From the NCBI GenBank assembly GCA_950106755.1, contig OX467083.1, positions 49,986,555-50,050,554 on the forward strand: a stretch of DNA of 64,000 bases, written 5' to 3'. The position numbers and the translations under genes were made by a program. The DNA comes from Climacium dendroides (Eukaryota; Streptophyta; Bryopsida; Hypnales; Climaciaceae). Below, in pieces: positions 58,827-64,000 of this stretch (the first letter of the stretch is position 1; the number at the start of each line of letters is the position of its first letter). The notes under the pieces are model-generated. The model did no database searches, had not been told where the DNA came from, and worked only from the letters and a program-made list of their open reading frames with translations.

Positions 58827-61800
58827 ATGGAGGGGCAGGAGGCATGCGGCAAGATCCGAGGATGTCACGATATTTTGAGTTCAACATTCCTGCTTGATCA
58901 CGTGCGAGAGTCGCTGAAGAGGAAGGGGCTACTGCTTGGCGAAGCAGCAACGGCAAGTGCAAATGCAGCTGCTGAAGTTGCTGTTGCAGCGCCGGTAGAC
59001 ATTGCCCATGAAAACGACAATGGGCAACCTGTCTGGGAGGACGATGCCAGACCCTTCAAAGACAGAGACGTAGCATGGATCCTGGCCAGGAAAAATTCCA
59101 GGAAGCGTAACATGCAACTCCGTTCGCTAGACTTCTCCGCTTTCGGTCAAGTTGAATTGCTCTCATCCGAAGGCATTCAAAGCCTCTTGGTTGAAGGTAT
59201 GCTTGAATCCTGGCCTGAGGCTTGGTTGTGATTCTCGATCTTCAGTGAGAGTAACTGAAAACTTCTGTGATGGTATCGTAGGAGCACGAACGGGTGCAAT
59301 ATTCGGACCAGCAGAGAAGAGCTACACGGCAGAGAAGCGGAGCTTCGAAAACACTGGGTGTTCAACAGAGATTACAACGACTACACCAGGCTGTGAATCA
59401 GATCCACCAAACCCAGAAGCAGCAGCAAATGGGAAGATGTATCCACTCACCCCAGAAATCGCGCAGCAGACATGCCGAGGAAGGTCACCAGGCTCGTCCG
59501 CCGACTACACATCTTCGCCAGAAGCTACTGATGCAGGTGTGAATTCATCAACTGTGGGGTGTCTAATTTCTTTCCTCACGGCAGGTAATCCTGTAGCAAA
59601 TATCGCATGTGCACTAACTTGTGTATGCACGAACTTGTAATTCATGGGCAGGTTGGCATTGAAACAATGTAACACTTCTCTGCTCTGTTTACCATTTACT
59701 GATTGTACTGGAGATGCACTCACTCATGCAGGAAATTTGTTGAGCAACGACAAAGGGGCCCCATTTAGAGCTTCAGCCATGGCGAATGGAGCTTCAGCGA
59801 TGCTAGCGATGGGGATGCCCACCCCTAATGTACCTCCTTCTCGAGGTGCTCAGCCCCGGGTAGGTTCCTGCCTTCCAGTCTACAATTCAGGAGCTCTGTT
59901 TACGATGAATGTGCTTGATAGCAAGAGAATTACACACACTGAATGTCATTGCAAACGTTGACGTTTCAATGTAGGCTCAGGAGCAAGTGACAAAGCAGGA
60001 AATGCCCGCGAATCCAATTGTCACGGGCAAGTCGACGAGGAAGCGGAAGTACCAGCCAAAAATTAGGGCTGAAAACCCAAGACCAAGGAGCCGCGCGAAG
60101 AGAGCGAGCATCGATGCAGTGAATGCCAGTCTTCCTGCTGAAATTCCAGAAACAACAAGCTCGCCGAGCCTGGTGCAGATGAAATCGTTCGCTCGGATCA
60201 ATCAGCGGCCCCCTAAATTGAAACGGCCGCGGCGAGGCAAGGCCATGTCCGAGAAGTCCCCTGCAAATAGTGCACCTGGTTGTTCCGTACCACCACGCCC
60301 AACTGCTGATCCGGCTTACCAAGACGCCGTCATTCAGAGTGCTGACTTCCTGAGATTTCTTCACGAGTCTCTGTTTCCGGATCAGGCAACCAAGCTTTGT
60401 CCTGCCGACCGAGCTGACAGCAGCGGCAATGGCAGCTTGTGCACAAGTTCATCCCATTTGGCTGAAGAAGAAGTAGACGTAGATTGTTCTCCCGCAGCAG
60501 AGAACCCACCATCCACGCCACGCGGAGTACCTGTTTCCTTTGTGTCCACGTGCCGGGATTTTACTCTTTTGAGGTCGCCATGGTCGCCACCATCCCCACA
60601 TGGAGCTTCCGCTGAGTCTGACCCATGGAACAATTTTGACGACATTACAAATTCACAAGATCATTTCTCAGCCAAATCCGTGCGACGAGCTCTCCAGTTC
60701 GACGCAGCGCAACTGCAGGAGGATCATGTACATTTGTGCCAGGTCTCGTCGCAGGGACTGGCGGCTGCACCCGATATCGATTTATTGCAGGCTCCAGCAG
60801 AAGAAGAAGTCTCCGTGCCGCAGATGATGACTTCGGATCCAGGAGGTCCGGGGCGAGAGAACGAGCTGCAGGTGGTGGCGTACAATGAGGACTCCAAGCG
60901 AATGGTGGTGTACCAGCAAAGGGTGCCCCGAGTGCGGAGAGTGCGCTACAAGCCGAAAGTGAACTTGGACGCCCGCACCGTGAGGATGTTTAAGACGCTG
61001 ACCATCAAAGCAGCTGGCGTGGGCGAGGGCGAGGAGGAAGTAGAAGATGAGAAAACTTCCTGGGAGCGATCGCGACAAGTTTGGCAGCACCGTGCTCATC
61101 ATTTCATATCCATCATGCGGCAAGTGCAAGGTCGATCGGAATTAGCAAATCCTCCCTCTCCAGAGTCCTCTCTTGGGTGATCATTTCCTCTCTGTTAGTT
61201 TTGGCACAGCCTTCCGTCGCTGACCTCAATCTGTCGTGGCGACGTTGGTTGCAGGAAATCGATCTTTCTCTAGGTGGAAGGGCTCGGTGGTGGATTCTGT
61301 TGGCGGAGCGTTTCTCACCCAGAACGTGTCCGATTTTTTGTCCAGGTACTAATGAAGTTCTCAAAATCGAGCCTAAGTGACATTGAATTCGATCTCATGT
61401 CAGACAGTGCAGCACAATCTTATACATGCACGCCACTGCTCCTACTGCTGGGACATATAAACGATTGATTTTGTTGTGTGCAGCAATGCTTTCATATCCT
61501 TGCGAGCACGATTCCCAGCACGCTCATGGGAGGCAAATGCCGCAGAGACCAGGCCGAAAGCAGAATCACCAGTCGAGAAAGTTGAGAGACAACGCTCCAT
61601 TTCGACGGATCCATCCCTTCCTCGCCCGGCTGAAAGTCCAACCCCGCGAAAGGGAGAACATCAAAGGCAGGAAGAAGGCTGGAATGAGCCATGTCGCATA
61701 GGTGAGAATTTCCCAGGGGAGGGTAGTCCTTCCAGACAAGAAGCTGCAGCACAAGGTCCTGGAATCTGCACAACAACCCAAAGCATGAATGAACGCACAC

Positions 61801-64000
61801 TACATCATATGACTTCCGAGGAGATGGGTGGCGTGAAGGACTCAAATCCTCAGACTGCTCTTATCATTGCTGCACCAGAGTTCGAAGCTTTGACGATGCT
61901 GCATCACCCGAATCAGCAGGATGTGGTGGTGCTGCAACCCACGTGTCTGCACACCCCCAGCAGTGTTCTTGCAGATGTCGAGCTTGATCATTCCGAGAGG
62001 ATGTTCCATCAACAGTCGTCGAAGTCGTCATGGAAGGGAAAGCGGGCGGCCCCAGGCGTCCTCCAGAAGAAATTCTCCAGCGTGGTCACCGCAGAGAGAA
62101 TTAGAGTGAGCAGCTTGACACCGGTGGGCCAAGAGGAGAATTTAAACCTGGTGCTGGCAGCGACGTTGACGTTACAGTTGGTGCTGGGGATGAAGCCGAC
62201 AACGCAAGAACAACTGCTGCGGCGGCTGCGAGACAGGCTGCACAAACCCGAGAAGAAGAAGGCGCTGAGGAGACCGAAGCAGCAGCAGCTGCTGCAGCTG
62301 CGTCCGGGCCGGGCGTTGTTGAGGAGCAGCACGAGCAACTACCGGTACCGCCGCAGCGTGTCGTTCAGGCTGCTTGCGGGCGAGGCCCGGGCGAGCTGGG
62401 AGGCGGGCTTTGTGATGAAGTCGCAGAAGGCGAAATGGGGTCCTCGGCGGGCTGCCATTGTGGGGGACGCCCACTACCGCCGAGACCCCTGGACGGCCGA
62501 TTGTGTGGATTGGAATGCCGTGCACAAGGCCTCGGTGCATGAGGTGGCGCAGGTGATTAAGAACCGCGGCATGAACAACGCGCTCGCCGGGCGGATGAAA
62601 GCTTTCTTGGACCGCGTGCACCGCGACCAGAACGACGGCAGCATTGACCTGGAGTGGATCCGCTGGCTCCCTCCCGAGGAGGCCAAGTGAGTCAGTCAGT
62701 CAGTCTGTCCATCAATCACTGTTTCAATCATTTATGGACTGCATTAAATATCCTGCATTAATTTATTTTAATTTCTCAATTTGAACATTCCAAGTGGACT
62801 GACGACGTTGGGCTTGTGCAATGTGCATACATGTCTTATCAACTATGATCGATCGAATCCTTCAGTTGGTTGATTAACTCACTCTGACTTTGTTTATGTT
62901 TGAGTACTTTGCTTGCAGAGCTTTTTTGTTGAGCTTTCGAGGTGTGGGTATCAAGAGCGTGGAATGCATCCGGCTGCTCACATTGCACCACCCTTCATTT
63001 CCAGTACGAAATTATGCATACATGGTCTACCGAATTGATCAATTTCCGTGCATGAATGATTTGGAAGTGTTGGTTGGTTCATATGTCGAATGCTAGCTGC
63101 TGTTGTTAGTGTGCTTTTGAGCAACCAGGACTGGGACTAACGAAGCGCTGGCTGGCTTTTGAGCTCACTCAGGTTGATACGAATGTGGGACGGATATTGG
63201 TGCGATTGGGTTGGGTTCCTCTGGAGCCCTTGCCTGAAGAAACTCAGTTGCATTTACTGGAATTGTAAGCAAGTCACAATGCTTGAATACGCAGCGCTGG
63301 ACTTGTACAATACTTGAGTTTAATCTACAGTAGTTATGCTGTGAAGATTAGACCTGAGATGTTACACTTGTTCAATTCTGGAACTGGTGCTGTGTAAAAT
63401 TAAGGACAGTTGTGACTCTGGGTTTCGTTATACGGTGTGAATTTCATTTGTATTTCCAGGTACCCCGTTCAATCACAAATACAACAATACGCATGGCCGC
63501 GGCTGTGCACTCTAGATCAGAAGACTCTGTAAGCACTCATGACCCAATTTTTCTCTCGTGAAAACTAGCATGGGTAGAGATGATGATGTTAAGAAGTATA
63601 GTAATATGCACTAATTATGAGTTCCTAATGAGCAATTGCTGACGGGTTCCTGGCATATGTATGAGGGATGCAGATACGAGCTCCACTACCAAATGATCAC
63701 CTTTGGGAAGGTGAACTACATCCTACCTTCCTCATCACTTAGATTTGAAGTTGTAACTGATTTTGACAAACAAACTCAGATTTCAAGTAGGAGCTAAGTA
63801 CATGAAGTAACATATGAGCCGCTTATGAATTTACAGGCCTGTGCAATTTATGTGTGCTAGCAGGTATTTTGCACCAAAAGTAAACCCAACTGCAACGCGT
63901 GTCCTATGCGCACTGAATGCAAGCACTACGCAAGCTCGTATGCAAGGCAAGTGAAGGCAAATCTCAAGTCCTTGTTCTGACCGAGTACTCCAAGTCGTTT
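58827..64000 (+). CDS. DML: DEMETER/ROS1-like 5-methylcytosine DNA glycosylase (3' end outside window)
   Basis: Exons: 58827-59196, 59282-59584, 59732-59859, 59975-61130, 61255-61345, 61484-62686, 62919-63003, 63173-63264, 63460-63528, 63674-63710 and 63864-63950, then beyond the window. All phases agree, giving 1207 residues so far. Exon 4 holds the basic KRKYQPKIRAENPRPRSRAK motif and the start of domain A (VRYKPKVNLDARTVRMF); exons 4-6 encode VQGNRSFSRWKGSVVDSVGG, AFLTQNVSDFLSS and NAFISLRARFP. The glycosylase domain has VDWNAV, NRGMNNALAGRMKAFL, the helix-hairpin-helix RGVGIKS with catalytic Lys (about residue 1096), PVDTNVGR with catalytic Asp (about 1114), and the 4Fe-4S cysteines C-X6-C-X2-C-X5-C (about 1181-1197). 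The enzyme excises 5-methylcytosine in the nucleus, driving active demethylation. The C-terminal RRM-like and permuted CXXC parts should lie past 64,000. Ordered domains and catalytic residues are intact, so it is probably functional. Confidence 0.93.

Noticed and set aside
59966..60364. 132-codon minus-strand ORF within the glycosylase locus
   Set aside because: It is antisense to exon 4 of the DEMETER-like gene; the plus-strand frame keeps phase through all exons and has the family motifs.

Overview
The window is nuclear DNA of a land plant. The evidence is a DEMETER/ROS1-type 5-methylcytosine DNA glycosylase gene (a streptophyte family), many short GT-AG introns, AAACCCTA-type boxes just upstream of two start codons, and plant-type DNA-transposon debris. 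The species cannot be named from the sequence. The modest introns (about 65-500 bp, one longer) and very AT-rich intergenic DNA suggest a medium-sized genome, not a giant one.

Layout. 1-4304 (minus): a FAM114/DUF719-type gene, cut at its 3' end by the window edge. 4.7-8.6 kb: AT-rich degenerate repeats carrying a TTAA-flanked insertion. 8.6-11.6 kb: AT-rich DNA with a 781-bp Harbinger-type MITE. 11,611-16,168 (minus): a complete 14-exon gene for chaperonin subunit CCT3 (555 aa). 16.3-58.3 kb: about 42 kb without a convincing host gene, made of mobile-element remains. 58,827-64,000 (plus): a DEMETER-like glycosylase gene, cut at its 3' end by the window edge.

The repeat-rich middle holds several elements whose borders can be fixed from target-site duplications (TSDs). 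They are a 5.1-kb hAT-like element (23,149-28,237; perfect 8-bp TSD) packed with CpG-rich arrays; five small CACTA-type MITEs, each with a perfect 3-bp TSD; a group of TTAA-flanked TIR elements, one of which (45.8-47.3 kb) is itself interrupted by a 633-bp insertion with a 16-bp TSD; and debris of a PIF/Harbinger element consisting of a transposase C-terminal relic and a frameshifted Myb/SANT-like ORF1. I saw no LTR-retrotransposon protein domains.

The three host genes are not an operon. CCT3 and the FAM114-like gene are probably housekeeping genes (cytosolic folding, membrane trafficking). The glycosylase removes methylated cytosine, so a demethylase gene bordering transposon-rich, CpG-island-containing DNA is a point of interest, but any regulatory link is only inference. 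I found no clearly new biological system; the best leads are the TTAA-flanked family and the hAT element with its CpG-rich arrays.
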